A program made the translations under genes and the position numbers. Source: Chloroflexota bacterium (GTDB lineage: Bacteria > Chloroflexota > Anaerolineae > Anaerolineales > Villigracilaceae). Taken from it: a stretch of DNA of 64,000 nt. Shown in pieces: positions 16,261 to 24,224 of this stretch (positions within the stretch are counted from its first letter, which is position 1; every line of letters starts with the position of its first letter). Location of the stretch: the NCBI GenBank assembly GCA_019873655.1, contig JAIOAU010000004.1:1-64000 (forward strand), given 5' to 3'. Under the pieces are notes generated by a model. It saw only the letters and a list, made by a program, of their open reading frames with translations. It made no database searches and had not been told where the DNA came from.

Positions 16261-17059
16261 TACTCCTCTTCAACAACAGTGGCCCCAGCCGGTCAATGAG
16301 CCAGCCGAAGGTCAGTTCGGCCCAGGGGACGACCCGCAGCCAGCCGGGGACGTAGATGACGCGGCGCGGGCGCAGCAACAGTTTCCAGATGCGGCCGGCG
16401 ACATGGTCGGCGCTGACGCCGATGTGTTCGGTCGGGACGTGGCCGCCGTTCTCCTGCCGGAGGGCGGCCTCGCCGAACTCGGTCCGCACCGGGCCGGCGC
16501 GCACCACGCTGACGTGCAGGCGCGTCCCGGTCAGTTCGCGGTGCAGGGCGGTGGTGAAATTGTCGAGGAAGGATTTGGTCGCCCCGTAGAGCGCCACGCC
16601 CTGGCTGGGGAGACTGCCCGAAATCGAGCCGACGTTGACGATGTGTCCGCCGCCGCGCCGGCGCATGGATTTCAGGAAGCCGAGCGTCAACTGCACCGCC
16701 GCCTCCACGTTGACCTGGAGCATCTCCCAGGCCGTCTTCCAGGGCATCTGGTCGCCGTAGCCATACCAGCCCAGCCCGGCGTTGTTGACCAGCACGTCCG
16801 CGCCGCCGAAACGCGCCTCGACCTCGGCGAAGAGATGGGCGCGCTCGGCCTCCTGCGTCAGGTCAACCGCGATGGGGAAAGCGCGGCCGCCTGCGGCGCG
16901 GATATCCGCCGCCAGCGCCTCCAGCCGGTCGAGGCGGCGCGCCGCCAGAACCACCTGCAGGCCCTCCCGCGCCAGCCGCCGCGCCGTCGCCGCCCCGATG
17001 CCGGACGACGCGCCGGTCACAACTGCAATCTTATCCTTCCACTTGACATCTGCGTCCAT
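16244..17059 (-). CDS. Short-chain dehydrogenase/reductase
   Basis: 271 residues from ATG 17059. Classical SDR landmarks are present: TGASSGIG nucleotide-binding loop, VLVNNAG, Ser in SISGSLPSQG and the catalytic YGATK. The C-terminus has a hydrophobic/basic segment (PWAELTFGWLIDRLG) that may touch the membrane. An upstream open extension to 17164 is repeat DNA and is not used. The final SSRTSL and the stop come from a palindromic repeat. It lies 49 bases downstream of the epimerase gene and is probably co-transcribed with it under the TetR regulator. The substrate is unknown. Confidence 0.9.
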   Translation of the reverse strand: MDADVKWKDKIAVVTGASSGIGAATARRLAREGLQVVLAARRLDRLEALAADIRAAGGRAFPIAVDLTQEAERAHLFAEVEARFGGADVLVNNAGLGWYGYGDQMPWKTAWEMLQVNVEAAVQLTLGFLKSMRRRGGGHIVNVGSISGSLPSQGVALYGATKSFLDNFTTALHRELTGTRLHVSVVRAGPVRTEFGEAALRQENGGHVPTEHIGVSADHVAGRIWKLLLRPRRVIYVPGWLRVVPWAELTFGWLIDRLGPLLLKRSSRTSL

Positions 17060-17065
17060 CTGCCA

Positions 17066-17112
17066 AAAAATCCGTGTAATCTGTGTAATCTGTGGCTGTA
17101 ATCTGTGGCTAA
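17066..17112. repeat. 'CCACAGATTACACAGATT' repeat between epimerase and SDR genes
   Basis: On the minus strand it reads TAGCCACAGATTACAG, CCACAGATTACACAG and ATTACACGGATT. The TAG at its start is the epimerase stop codon (17109-17111). The same family recurs at 23846. Confidence 0.85.
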
Positions 17113-18101
17113 ATCCTCGCCCGCGCCCGCCGGTTCTCGAAGAACCAGCGCACGGTATCGGCAATCGTCTCGAAGACCGGGCGCGGCCGGAAGCCCAGTT
17201 CGCGCTCGGCCTTGCGGTGGCTGATGTCCGAGTTGCTTTGCAGCACCTCTAGCGAGTAGGGCGTGAAGCGCGGCTTGGCCTTCGTGTGCCGGTAATACCA
17301 GGGCGTGAACTTCGCCGCCGCCTCGGCCAGCGAGAACGGAATCTTGATTTGGGCAAACGCCCGGCCGGTCACCTCGCGCACCGTCTCCAGCAGGGAACGC
17401 ACCGAGATTTTGTGCCCGCCGAGGATGTAACTCTCGCCGCGGCCGCCCTGCTCGGCGGCGGCAATCATCCCCTCGGCCACGTCGCGCACGTCCACGAAAT
17501 CGTACGCGCCCTCGACATAGAACATCGGCCTGGCCTCGGCCGCGCTGCGGATGACCTCGCCCATCTCCGAGCCGCGGAAATCGTACGGGCCGATGACCCC
17601 GGTCGGGCAGACGATGACCGCGTCCAGGTCCGCCTGCGCTGCATGCTGGACCTCGAGGCTGGCCGCGGCTTTCGAGCGGTCGTACTCGCCGTAGGGATTG
17701 TTCGGGTCGAAGCCCAAACTCTCGTCAATCACCACCCCGTGCGGGGCGCGGCGGATGGCGTGAATCGAACTGGTGTAGAGCAGGCGGCGGATGCCCTCGC
17801 GCCGCGCCGCTTCGAGCAGGTTGCGCGTCCCCTCCACGTTGACGCGCCAGACGAGCGGCTGACGTCCCGGCATAATCGAAATGACGCCCGCCAGGTGATA
17901 GACCGTCTCCACGCCGCGCAGGGCCAGGCGCAGGGAGTCGGGGTCGAGCACGTCGCCCTCGATGCGCTCCACGTCCAGCCCGTCGAGCGAGGAAGTGTCC
18001 TCGCCGCGCCAGATCAGGGCGCGGACGCGTTCGCCGCGCTCCAGCAGTTTACGGACGAGAACATTGCCAATATGTCCGGTTGCGCCGGTAACGAGATTCA
18101 T
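17109..18101 (-). CDS. NAD-dependent epimerase/dehydratase (extended SDR)
   Basis: 330 residues starting at ATG 18101, preceded by a good Shine-Dalgarno (AGGAG). The N-terminal NLVTGATGHIGN is the NAD(P) Rossmann motif, and the active-site YxxxK is present as YGEYDRSKAAA. The family includes dihydroflavonol reductase-like and sugar epimerases; the substrate cannot be told. The open frame continues upstream through the 39-bp array to 18500, but that extension is translated repeat and lacks a better start. The stop comes from a repeat (17109-17111). Gene order TetR, epimerase, SDR suggests one regulated operon. Confidence 0.9.
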   Translation of the reverse strand: MNLVTGATGHIGNVLVRKLLERGERVRALIWRGEDTSSLDGLDVERIEGDVLDPDSLRLALRGVETVYHLAGVISIMPGRQPLVWRVNVEGTRNLLEAARREGIRRLLYTSSIHAIRRAPHGVVIDESLGFDPNNPYGEYDRSKAAASLEVQHAAQADLDAVIVCPTGVIGPYDFRGSEMGEVIRSAAEARPMFYVEGAYDFVDVRDVAEGMIAAAEQGGRGESYILGGHKISVRSLLETVREVTGRAFAQIKIPFSLAEAAAKFTPWYYRHTKAKPRFTPYSLEVLQSNSDISHRKAERELGFRPRPVFETIADTVRWFFENRRARARI

Positions 18102-18136
18102 ACTTACTCCTGTAATTTGCTTGTAGGACAGGCTTT

Positions 18137-18487
18137 CTAGCCTGTCCGATAAACAGCCTGGAAAGGCTGTCCTACCTAGCCTGTCCGATAAACAGCCTGG
18201 AAAGGCTGTCCTACCTAGCCTGTCCGATAAACAGCCTGGAAAGGCTGTCCTACCTAGCCTGTCCGATAAACAGCCTGGAAAGGCTGTCCTACCTAGCCTG
18301 TCCGATAGACAGCCTGGAAAGGCTGTCCTACCTAGCCTGTCCGATAGACAGCCTGGAAAGGCTGTCCTACCTAGCCTGTCCGATAGACAGCCTGGAAAGG
18401 CTGTCCTACCTAGCCTGTCCGATAGACAGCCTGGAAAGGCTGTCCTACCTAGCCTGTCCGATAAACAGCCTGGAAAGGCTGTCCTAC
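18137..18487. repeat. Nine-copy 39-bp tandem array of the GTAGGACAGCC palindrome
   Basis: Exactly 9 units of 39 bp (351 bp) fill the gap between the TetR stop and the epimerase gene. Each unit is CTAGCCTGTCCGATARACAG followed by CCTGGAAAGGCTGTCCTAC and contains the hairpin ACAGCC..GGCTGT. Units differ only at one position: A in units 1-4 and 9, G in units 5-8. Because 39 is a multiple of three, the minus strand is open throughout (13-codon period). No spacers are present, so it is not a CRISPR. One edge supplies the TetR stop codon. Confidence 0.97.
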
Positions 18488-19071
18488 GAGGCCAATCCAT
18501 TCATCAAAATCTTCATGCTCTCCTCGCCGACCTTCTGCCAGTCTGCGCCGTGCGGGTCGAGCACGCCCTGCAGGAACAGTCCGACCGCCAGCGAGAGGAT
18601 GACCTGCCCGGCGGCCTGCGGGTCGGTCTCCGGCTTGAGTGAGCCTTCGGCGATGCCGTCGGCCACCAGGCGGGCAAAGTACTCCTGATAGTGCCGGTAA
18701 GGGGCGATGGTCGCCTCCCAAATTTTTTCGTCGCGGCTGGCCTGCAGCCAGAATTCGAGGAACATCGGCAAGCGCTCGTCGGCGGCGGCAAAGATGGCCG
18801 GCAGGAGGCGCGTCATCTCGACGAAGGTCTCCGGCACCGTCGCCTGACGCATGGATTCGAGGCCGGAATCGATGGTCTTCAGCCAGCCGTCGAGCAGGGC
18901 GAGGAAGACGGCCTGCTTGCTGGGGAAGTGGTGGTAGAACGCTCCCTTGCTGACGCCCGCCTCGGCGCAGATTTCGTCCACGCTGGCGGCGTTGTAGCCC
19001 GAAATGGCAAAGCGCCGCACGGCGGCGTCGAGCAGGTGGGCGCGGGTTTCTTCGCTGCGCTGTTGGGGCAT
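18484..19071 (-). CDS. TetR family transcriptional regulator
   Basis: 195 residues. The N-terminal HTH (ICAEAGVSKGAFYHHFPSKQ) is the TetR_N signature; the rest is a helical ligand-binding domain. A Shine-Dalgarno (AAGGAG) precedes ATG 19071. A perfect operator-like palindrome lies upstream (19105-19126) over the predicted transcription start, so autorepression is likely. The downstream epimerase and SDR genes are probably the regulated targets, with the 39-bp array in between. The stop TAG (18484-18486) is part of the first array palindrome. Confidence 0.93.
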   Translation of the reverse strand: MPQQRSEETRAHLLDAAVRRFAISGYNAASVDEICAEAGVSKGAFYHHFPSKQAVFLALLDGWLKTIDSGLESMRQATVPETFVEMTRLLPAIFAAADERLPMFLEFWLQASRDEKIWEATIAPYRHYQEYFARLVADGIAEGSLKPETDPQAAGQVILSLAVGLFLQGVLDPHGADWQKVGEESMKILMNGLAS

Positions 19072-19104
19072 GGCGTCTCCTTCGAGAAGATTTGAAGAAA
19101 AAAA

Positions 19105-19126
19105 ACATACCGACTGGTCGGTATGT
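19105..19126 (-). promoter_or_regulatory. TetR operator
   Basis: ACATACCGAC, two bases, GTCGGTATGT: a perfect 10-bp inverted repeat of the TetR/AcrR style. On the minus strand an extended -10 (TGTTATGAT) lies immediately upstream, so the bound repressor would block the transcription start. Confidence 0.85.
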
Positions 19127-19209
19127 TTATCATAACAGAGAAATTCGATTTTGGAATTAAAAGCAGGTGAGAAATTGCCGACGAAATTGCAAGGTCGATC
19201 GGCGAACGC

Positions 19210-20301
19210 TCAGCCGCCGTTTCCCTGACGGTATCTTTCGCGGATTTCGGCCAGGCTGACCCACCGGCCGTTTTCCTGCAGGTACCAGTGTTGCCAGCCG
19301 TTGCAGGGCGCGCCGTCCATGAGATGGCTGCCGGCGGCGTGGATGCTCCCCTCGAAGCCGTCCGCGGCGCGCAGGCGGCCGTCGGGTTTGATGACGGCGG
19401 AGCGGGACAGGTCTTTCATGAAGAACAGCGTTTGTCCCGGCCGAAGGAGTCCATGTTCGAGCAAGGAGGCGAATGGCACGCGCGGCGTCGTCTTGCTCCT
19501 GGCGCGCACGTCGAAGACGGCCGGGTCGAAGGCTTCGGGCTGGACGGCGTCGATCCGGCGGCGGGCGAGTTCGATGTAGCGGGCCTCTTTTTCGATTCCA
19601 ATCCAATGGCGGTGCAGGCGTTTGGCGACGACGCCGGTCGTGCCGCTGCCGAAGAAGGGGTCGAGGACGACGTCGCCGGGGTTGCTGGAGGCCAGCAGGA
19701 CGCGGTAGAGCAGGGCTTCGGGCTTCTGGGTCGAGTGGGCTTTGGCGCCGTTCTCGTCTTTGAGCCGCTCCGGGCCGGCCGCCAGCGGCAGCAGCCACCA
19801 GTCGGAACGCATCTGTTTCTCGTCGTTCAGGTTCTTCATGGCGTGATGGTTGAACGTGTACCTGGCCCTCTTGCCGGTGCTGGCCCAGATGAGCGTCTCG
19901 TGGGCGTTGGTGAAGCGCACGCCGCGAAAGTTCGGCATGGGGTTGGTCTTGATCCAGACGACGTCGTTCAGGATCCAGAAACCCAGGTCTTGCAGGATCG
20001 CTCCCACCCGAAAGATGTTGTGATAGGAGCCGATGACCCAGATCGCGCCGGTCGGTTTGAGGACGCGCCGGCAGGCGGTCAGCCAGCCGCGGGTGAAGGC
20101 GTCGTAGGCTTCGAAGGAGTCGAAACGGTCCCAGTCGTCCTCGACGCCGTCCACGCGGGTCATGTTGGGGCGGTGAAGTTCACCCTGCAGTTGCAGGTTG
20201 TACGGCGGGTCGGCGAAGACGAGGTCGATGGATTTCTCCGGCAGGGAATTCATCACCTCGATGCAATCCCCGGCCAGGATTTGGTCGAGAGGCAGGTTCA
20301 T
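19210..20301 (-). CDS. ccrM: CcrM-like DNA adenine methyltransferase (predicted GANTC)
   Basis: 363 residues. DPPYNLQLQGELHRPN near residue 31 and FFGSGTTG near 225 give the beta-class order of motifs. The stretch DWDRFDSFEAYDAFTR, IWVIGSYHNIFRVGA and LNDVVWIKTNPMPNF is nearly the same as in alphaproteobacterial CcrM, which methylates GANTC and controls the cell cycle. A C-terminal RAMA-like domain (about 265-360) is present. HSTQKPEALLYR has Ser where CcrM usually has Pro. No restriction endonuclease is adjacent, so it is a solitary methyltransferase. It is the last gene of the ABC exporter operon, 16 bases behind the permease, with a Shine-Dalgarno GGAGAAGAGG. GANTC specificity is inferred from similarity. 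Confidence 0.9.
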   Translation of the reverse strand: MNLPLDQILAGDCIEVMNSLPEKSIDLVFADPPYNLQLQGELHRPNMTRVDGVEDDWDRFDSFEAYDAFTRGWLTACRRVLKPTGAIWVIGSYHNIFRVGAILQDLGFWILNDVVWIKTNPMPNFRGVRFTNAHETLIWASTGKRARYTFNHHAMKNLNDEKQMRSDWWLLPLAAGPERLKDENGAKAHSTQKPEALLYRVLLASSNPGDVVLDPFFGSGTTGVVAKRLHRHWIGIEKEARYIELARRRIDAVQPEAFDPAVFDVRARSKTTPRVPFASLLEHGLLRPGQTLFFMKDLSRSAVIKPDGRLRAADGFEGSIHAAGSHLMDGAPCNGWQHWYLQENGRWVSLAEIRERYRQGNGG

Positions 20302-20317
20302 CCTCTTCTCCGGCCTT

Positions 20318-21562
20318 TCACATCTTTCCCATCAGCGCCCGCAGGTAGGTCTTGACCTTGAGCGGCTGGCCCGAAAGCATCGCCTGGGCGCGGAACATCC
20401 TGGCCACGGCGCGGACGATGAGGACGGCGGTCGCCGCGAGCAGGAGGGCCGCAAGCGGCGGCTGCCACCAGGCCACCCCGCCGACCGAAAGGCGCGCCAT
20501 CATCGCCACCGGCGCGGAGAGCGGGAAGAGGCTCAAGCCGGTCGCCAGCGCCCCGTGCGGGGCCTCGGCGAAGACCGTGTTGCTGAAGAAGAGCGGCACC
20601 ATCAGGGGGAACAGGATGACGAAGGTCACCTGCGAGGCCTCGCGCAAGTTCGGCGCCAGCGCTCCCAGCCCGGCCATCAGCGCGGCGTAGACGGCGTAGC
20701 CGAGCAGGAAGAAGACCAGCCCCCAGGCCAGGAGTTCGGGCGGCAGGCGGATTTCGGAGGGCAGGTTGAAGGTGCGCCCGCTCAGGTTGAGCAGGATGTA
20801 GGTCGTCCCGCCCCACAGGATGGTCTGCAGCAGACCGACCGCGCCCAAAGCGATGATTTTGCCGGTCAGCAGTTGACGCGGCGATGCCGAGGTCAACAGG
20901 ATTTCCATAATACGGTTTTCTTTTTCCTTCGAGAGGCTGTTCAGCAGCAAGGTGGCCGTGCTGGTGATAAGGATGAAATAGACCAAGGTGACGATGTACG
21001 GCACCCACATCATCATGAATAAATTGTCGTCATCGGGCGCGGCGACGGGAGTGAGCGAGATTTCTTCTATATCCAGCGGCCCCTGGACCAGGTTGGCCAG
21101 CATCGGGTCGCCGCCGGCCAGGTTGACCCGCAGCGCCCAGCCAAACGGGCCTTGCCGGGCGCGCTCGGCCAGAAACGGGCTGGGATCGGGCGTGATATAG
21201 CGGATGACGCCGCGTTCCAGGTAATCCGCCGGGATGACATAGTAACCCTGAATTTCGCCCGCTTCCAACGCCCGACGGGCGGTCTCTTCATCCGGGAAAG
21301 GGAGGAGCAGACCAGGCGGAATCTGGGGAGGGATTTGCCGGATGAGGCCGCTGAGGTCCACATATCCCTCGGGACGCGTCTCCTGCGGGCCGAGAAAGGC
21401 CTGACTGACGGCCTGCGAAGCCTCCTGGTTGCGGTTCAGCCCGCCGATGACGCCGAAGATCAGCGCGGCGACCAGGGGCAACCCCAGCGTAACCAGCCAG
21501 AAAGAAGGGCGGGAGATCAGGGTGACGACTTCATTCTTGAGGATGGTCAGGATTTTTTTCAT
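20318..21562 (-). CDS. ABC-2 type transporter permease (NatB-like)
   Basis: 414 residues. An N-terminal membrane helix (PSFWLVTLGLPLVAALIFGV), a large extracytoplasmic domain (about 40-185), then about five helices at the C-terminus is the ABC-2/NatB topology. The motif EKENRIMEILLTSASPRQLL is the family's coupling segment. The neighbouring permease (21711) has the same organisation, suggesting a heterodimeric exporter driven by the ATPase at 22933. Confidence 0.9.
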   Translation of the reverse strand: MKKILTILKNEVVTLISRPSFWLVTLGLPLVAALIFGVIGGLNRNQEASQAVSQAFLGPQETRPEGYVDLSGLIRQIPPQIPPGLLLPFPDEETARRALEAGEIQGYYVIPADYLERGVIRYITPDPSPFLAERARQGPFGWALRVNLAGGDPMLANLVQGPLDIEEISLTPVAAPDDDNLFMMMWVPYIVTLVYFILITSTATLLLNSLSKEKENRIMEILLTSASPRQLLTGKIIALGAVGLLQTILWGGTTYILLNLSGRTFNLPSEIRLPPELLAWGLVFFLLGYAVYAALMAGLGALAPNLREASQVTFVILFPLMVPLFFSNTVFAEAPHGALATGLSLFPLSAPVAMMARLSVGGVAWWQPPLAALLLAATAVLIVRAVARMFRAQAMLSGQPLKVKTYLRALMGKM

Positions 21563-21564
21563 AG

Positions 21565-21712
21565 ACGTTTCCTAAACACAAAGGACACGAAGGACAGCAC
21601 GAAGACCACAAAGGGTTTGGAGGTATTGAAACACAAAGGACAGGAAGTTCACACGAAGGACTCAAAGAAAACTTTTCGATTCCTTTGTGTATCCTTTGTG
21701 TCCTTCGAGTTT
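21565..21712. repeat. 'CACAAAGGACACGAAGGAC' repeats between the two permease genes
   Basis: Repeated words AAACACAAAGGACA and ACGAAGGACT appear on the plus strand, and reverse versions (TTTGTGTCCTTCG, CCTTTGTGTATCC) at the right end, making an imperfect inverted structure. This 148-bp block is the only content between the permease genes. A related piece occurs near 55318-55365. Confidence 0.8.
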
Positions 21713-22910
21713 AATCTGCCTTCCCAAACACCTCGCGCAAGCGGAGGCGCTTGCCGTAGCGCAGCATCCCCAGGCGGAAGACGCGCCCGGCCAGCCAGAG
21801 CGACCCGGCCGCGACCGCAATTTGGATGACCGCGCTCAGCGCAATCTGCCAGGCAGGCAAAACCGTCATGCCGGCGCGAGCGAGGACGGTCAACGGCGCA
21901 GTGAAAGGCAGCAGGCTCAGGACCACAGCCAGAGGCGAGTGGGGATGGGCCATCAGCGTAAACATGAACATATACGGAATCCAGACCGGCAGGACGAGGA
22001 TGCCGATGACCTGCTGGCCTTCGCGCGCCTCGGTCACCGCCGCGCCGACGGCGGCAGTCAGGGCGGAGATGATCACAAAGGACGGTAGAACGACCAGGAC
22101 GACCAGCCAGAGGGTCTGCGGGGCGATCTGCACACTGCGCAGGATCTCCAGCGAGTCGCGCCCGCCGATAACAATCAGCGCGCCGAACAGCACCCAGACG
22201 ACGATTTGCGTCAGGCCGATGGCGACGTCGCCGATGATTTTACCGGCCATGAACTGCCCCGGCGAGACCGAGGTGACGATGACCTCCATCGTGCGATTTT
22301 CTTTCTCCTCTGTGACCGCCTGCATCAAATACCCGCCGGTCGTGAACATGGCAATAATCAGGCCAAGGCCGATGAGGACGGGCAACATGAAGTTCAAAAA
22401 GGTGCTTTCAGCGGCGACGCGGCTGCCGTCGGGCGAGAGAACGATCACCTCGCTCCCTTCCAGCAGGCGATTGGCGACTGCCGGATCGAGATTGCGCAGC
22501 AAGTTCACAGTCAGAAAGTCGTAGAACTGCCGACGCGCCTGGCCGGCAAGTTTATCGTTGTAAACGGCGGTCAGGCGGCCGGTGGTCTGATAATCGGCAG
22601 GGACGATGTAGTAACCTTGAATCTGCCCCGCTTCAAGCGCGGCGCGGGCCTCGGCTTCCGTCTCGAAGGGCACCAGCGGCACCGGCTTGTCGGGTTTCTC
22701 CGGCGGCGGGGCGGGGATCGGGTCGGCGAGCAAACCGGAATGGTCTACATAGCCAAGAGGGGTAGTATCGTTCTCTATAGCGATAATGATGAACACCAGA
22801 CCCACCATGGCCAGGCCCAGGAGCGGAATGCTCAACAGGCCCATCAAGAAGCGCTTGTTGAAAACATGGCGCTTGTATTCGTGGAGGGCAACGCGCAGGA
22901 GTTTGGTCAT
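21711..22910 (-). CDS. ABC-2 type transporter permease (NatB-like)
   Basis: 399 residues from ATG 22910 (Shine-Dalgarno GGAGAG; a longer frame to 22958 runs into a repeat). Same architecture as the next permease: first helix FLMGLLSIPLLGLAMVGLVF, a large external domain, EKENRTMEVIVTSVSPGQFM coupling segment, and C-terminal helices. The pair and the ATPase form an ABC exporter of the Na+/drug/lipid type; the substrate is unknown. Confidence 0.9.
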   Translation of the reverse strand: MTKLLRVALHEYKRHVFNKRFLMGLLSIPLLGLAMVGLVFIIIAIENDTTPLGYVDHSGLLADPIPAPPPEKPDKPVPLVPFETEAEARAALEAGQIQGYYIVPADYQTTGRLTAVYNDKLAGQARRQFYDFLTVNLLRNLDPAVANRLLEGSEVIVLSPDGSRVAAESTFLNFMLPVLIGLGLIIAMFTTGGYLMQAVTEEKENRTMEVIVTSVSPGQFMAGKIIGDVAIGLTQIVVWVLFGALIVIGGRDSLEILRSVQIAPQTLWLVVLVVLPSFVIISALTAAVGAAVTEAREGQQVIGILVLPVWIPYMFMFTLMAHPHSPLAVVLSLLPFTAPLTVLARAGMTVLPAWQIALSAVIQIAVAAGSLWLAGRVFRLGMLRYGKRLRLREVFGKAD

Positions 22911-22923
22911 AGGCGTCTCTCCG

Positions 22924-22951
22924 GAAGTCAGGCTAAAAGCCTGATCTACCC
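22924..22951. repeat. Palindromic repeat at the end of the ABC ATPase gene
   Basis: On the minus strand GGTAGATCAGGCTTTTAGCC and TGAC form a GTAG-family palindrome (TCAGGCT/AGCCTGA). The ATPase gene's last residues (RSGF) and TAG stop (22933-22935) lie inside it. Confidence 0.85.
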
Positions 22952-23832
22952 TGCACAACGCGGATGAAGATTTCGTCCAGGGTGGGCAGGGCGATCTCGA
23001 AGTGTTCGACCGGCACGTCGCGGCGGACGAGTTCGCGCAGGACCTCCTGCGGTTGGACGCCCGGACGCAGGTGCAGTTTGACCGCCCCGTTCACCGGTTC
23101 GACCCGCTCCACCCCCTCCAGAGCGGGAACGCCGTCCGCGCCCTTGACCAGGACGGCGTTGGCGGCAAACTGACGGCGGATTTCTTCCAGCGCGCCGTAG
23201 AGCATGACGTGGCCGTGGTCGATCAGCACGATACGGTCGCAGAGTTCTTCGACCAGATGCATCTGGTGCGAGCATAGAACGACCGTCACGCCTGCTTCGC
23301 GCTGTTCGCGCAGCAAGTCTTTGATCATCTGCGTGTTGACCGGGTCGAGGCCAGAGAAGGGTTCGTCCACGATGAGCAGTTCGGGCTGGTGCAGAATCGT
23401 AGCGATGACCTGCGCCTTCTGCTGCATGCCCTTGCTGAGTTCCTTGACCTTCTTGTGCTTGTGGGCGGCCAGGTCGAAGCGCTCGAGGTAACCGGCAGCG
23501 CGGCGTTTCACTTCGGCCTCGCTCAGTCCTTTCAGCGAGCCGAGGTAAGCCAGACAGCGCTCGAGGGGAATGTCCTGATAGAGGCCGCGCTCCTCGGGCA
23601 TGTAGCCGATGCGGTCTTTCTTGGCCTCGGTCATCGGGCCGCCAAGGATGGAAATCGAGCCGGAGTCTGGCTTGAAAATGTCCAGCATACAGCGGATGCT
23701 GGTGGTCTTGCCCGCCCCGTTGGGGCCGAGCAGGCCGAAGAGTTCGCCCTTCTCGACCGAGAAGGAGACATCGTCCACGGCTTTGACTGCGCCGAAGGAC
23801 TTGGAAATGTGGGAAAGTTCGATAACGGGCAT
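22933..23832 (-). CDS. ABC transporter ATP-binding protein (NatA-like)
   Basis: 299 residues from ATG 23832 (Shine-Dalgarno AAGGAG). Walker A is GPNGAGKTTSIRC, the signature is KELSKGMQQKAQVIATI (LSKGM in place of LSGGQ, common in NatA-type ATPases), Walker B is LLIVDEPFSGLDPVN, and the H-loop is CSHQMHLVE. A C-terminal regulatory domain (about 220-299) follows. It drives the two permeases downstream. The last four residues and the stop come from a palindromic repeat. Confidence 0.95.
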   Translation of the reverse strand: MPVIELSHISKSFGAVKAVDDVSFSVEKGELFGLLGPNGAGKTTSIRCMLDIFKPDSGSISILGGPMTEAKKDRIGYMPEERGLYQDIPLERCLAYLGSLKGLSEAEVKRRAAGYLERFDLAAHKHKKVKELSKGMQQKAQVIATILHQPELLIVDEPFSGLDPVNTQMIKDLLREQREAGVTVVLCSHQMHLVEELCDRIVLIDHGHVMLYGALEEIRRQFAANAVLVKGADGVPALEGVERVEPVNGAVKLHLRPGVQPQEVLRELVRRDVPVEHFEIALPTLDEIFIRVVQGRSGF

Positions 23833-23845
23833 AGGAACTCCTTTT

Positions 23846-23872
23846 TCAGCCACAGATTACACAGATTTCACA
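23846..23872. repeat. 'CAGCCACAGATTACACAG' repeat upstream of the ATPase gene
   Basis: Same family as 17066-17112, in the 80-bp gap between the winged-helix regulator and the ATPase gene. Confidence 0.75.
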
Positions 23873-23913
23873 AAAAATGCTGCCACGCGATATTAACGAA
23901 CGGTCGGACGAAA

Positions 23914-24219
23914 CTATTCGCTCTCCAGGAATTGTTTGAGTTGCTGGCGGTAGGCCTCGAAGGCGCGACGGCCTTCGTCGGTCAGGCGGCAGAGGGTCAG
24001 CGGGATTTTGCCGCGATAGGTCTTCTCTATTTGTACGTAGCCGGCCTCTTCCAGTTTCGAGAGGTGGGCGGAGAGATTGCCTTTGGTCAGGCCGGTCTCG
24101 CGCTGGAGGTAGAGGAAGTCGGCGCTCTCGACCGCGTCCAGGATGGCGACGATGAGGGCGCGGGAGGGTTCGTGGAGCAAGCGGTCCACGCTGACGATGG
24201 CGCGCAGGTCATGGCTCAT
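23914..24219 (-). CDS. Winged-helix transcriptional regulator (PF13601-like)
   Basis: 101 residues from ATG 24219 with Shine-Dalgarno AGGAG. The core LQRETGLTKGNLSAHLSKLE is a winged helix HTH, followed by the wing (GYVQIEKTYRGKIPLTLCRL) and a C-terminal helix for dimerisation. Such small regulators usually sit beside ABC exporters and repress them. A perfect palindrome at the operon's transcription start (24880-24894) is the likely operator. It is encoded 5 bases after the membrane protein gene. Confidence 0.9.
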   Translation of the reverse strand: MSHDLRAIVSVDRLLHEPSRALIVAILDAVESADFLYLQRETGLTKGNLSAHLSKLEEAGYVQIEKTYRGKIPLTLCRLTDEGRRAFEAYRQQLKQFLESE

Positions 24220-24224
24220 CGGGC

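Noticed and set aside
18137-18487. CRISPR array
   Set aside because: Units are contiguous with no spacers, and no cas genes are present.
18102-18500. N-terminal extension of the epimerase through the 39-bp array
   Set aside because: The extension is a repeated 13-residue peptide from repeat DNA. A good Shine-Dalgarno and the Rossmann motif start at ATG 18101.
19210-20301. Type II restriction-modification system
   Set aside because: No endonuclease gene is adjacent; the protein resembles the solitary CcrM group.
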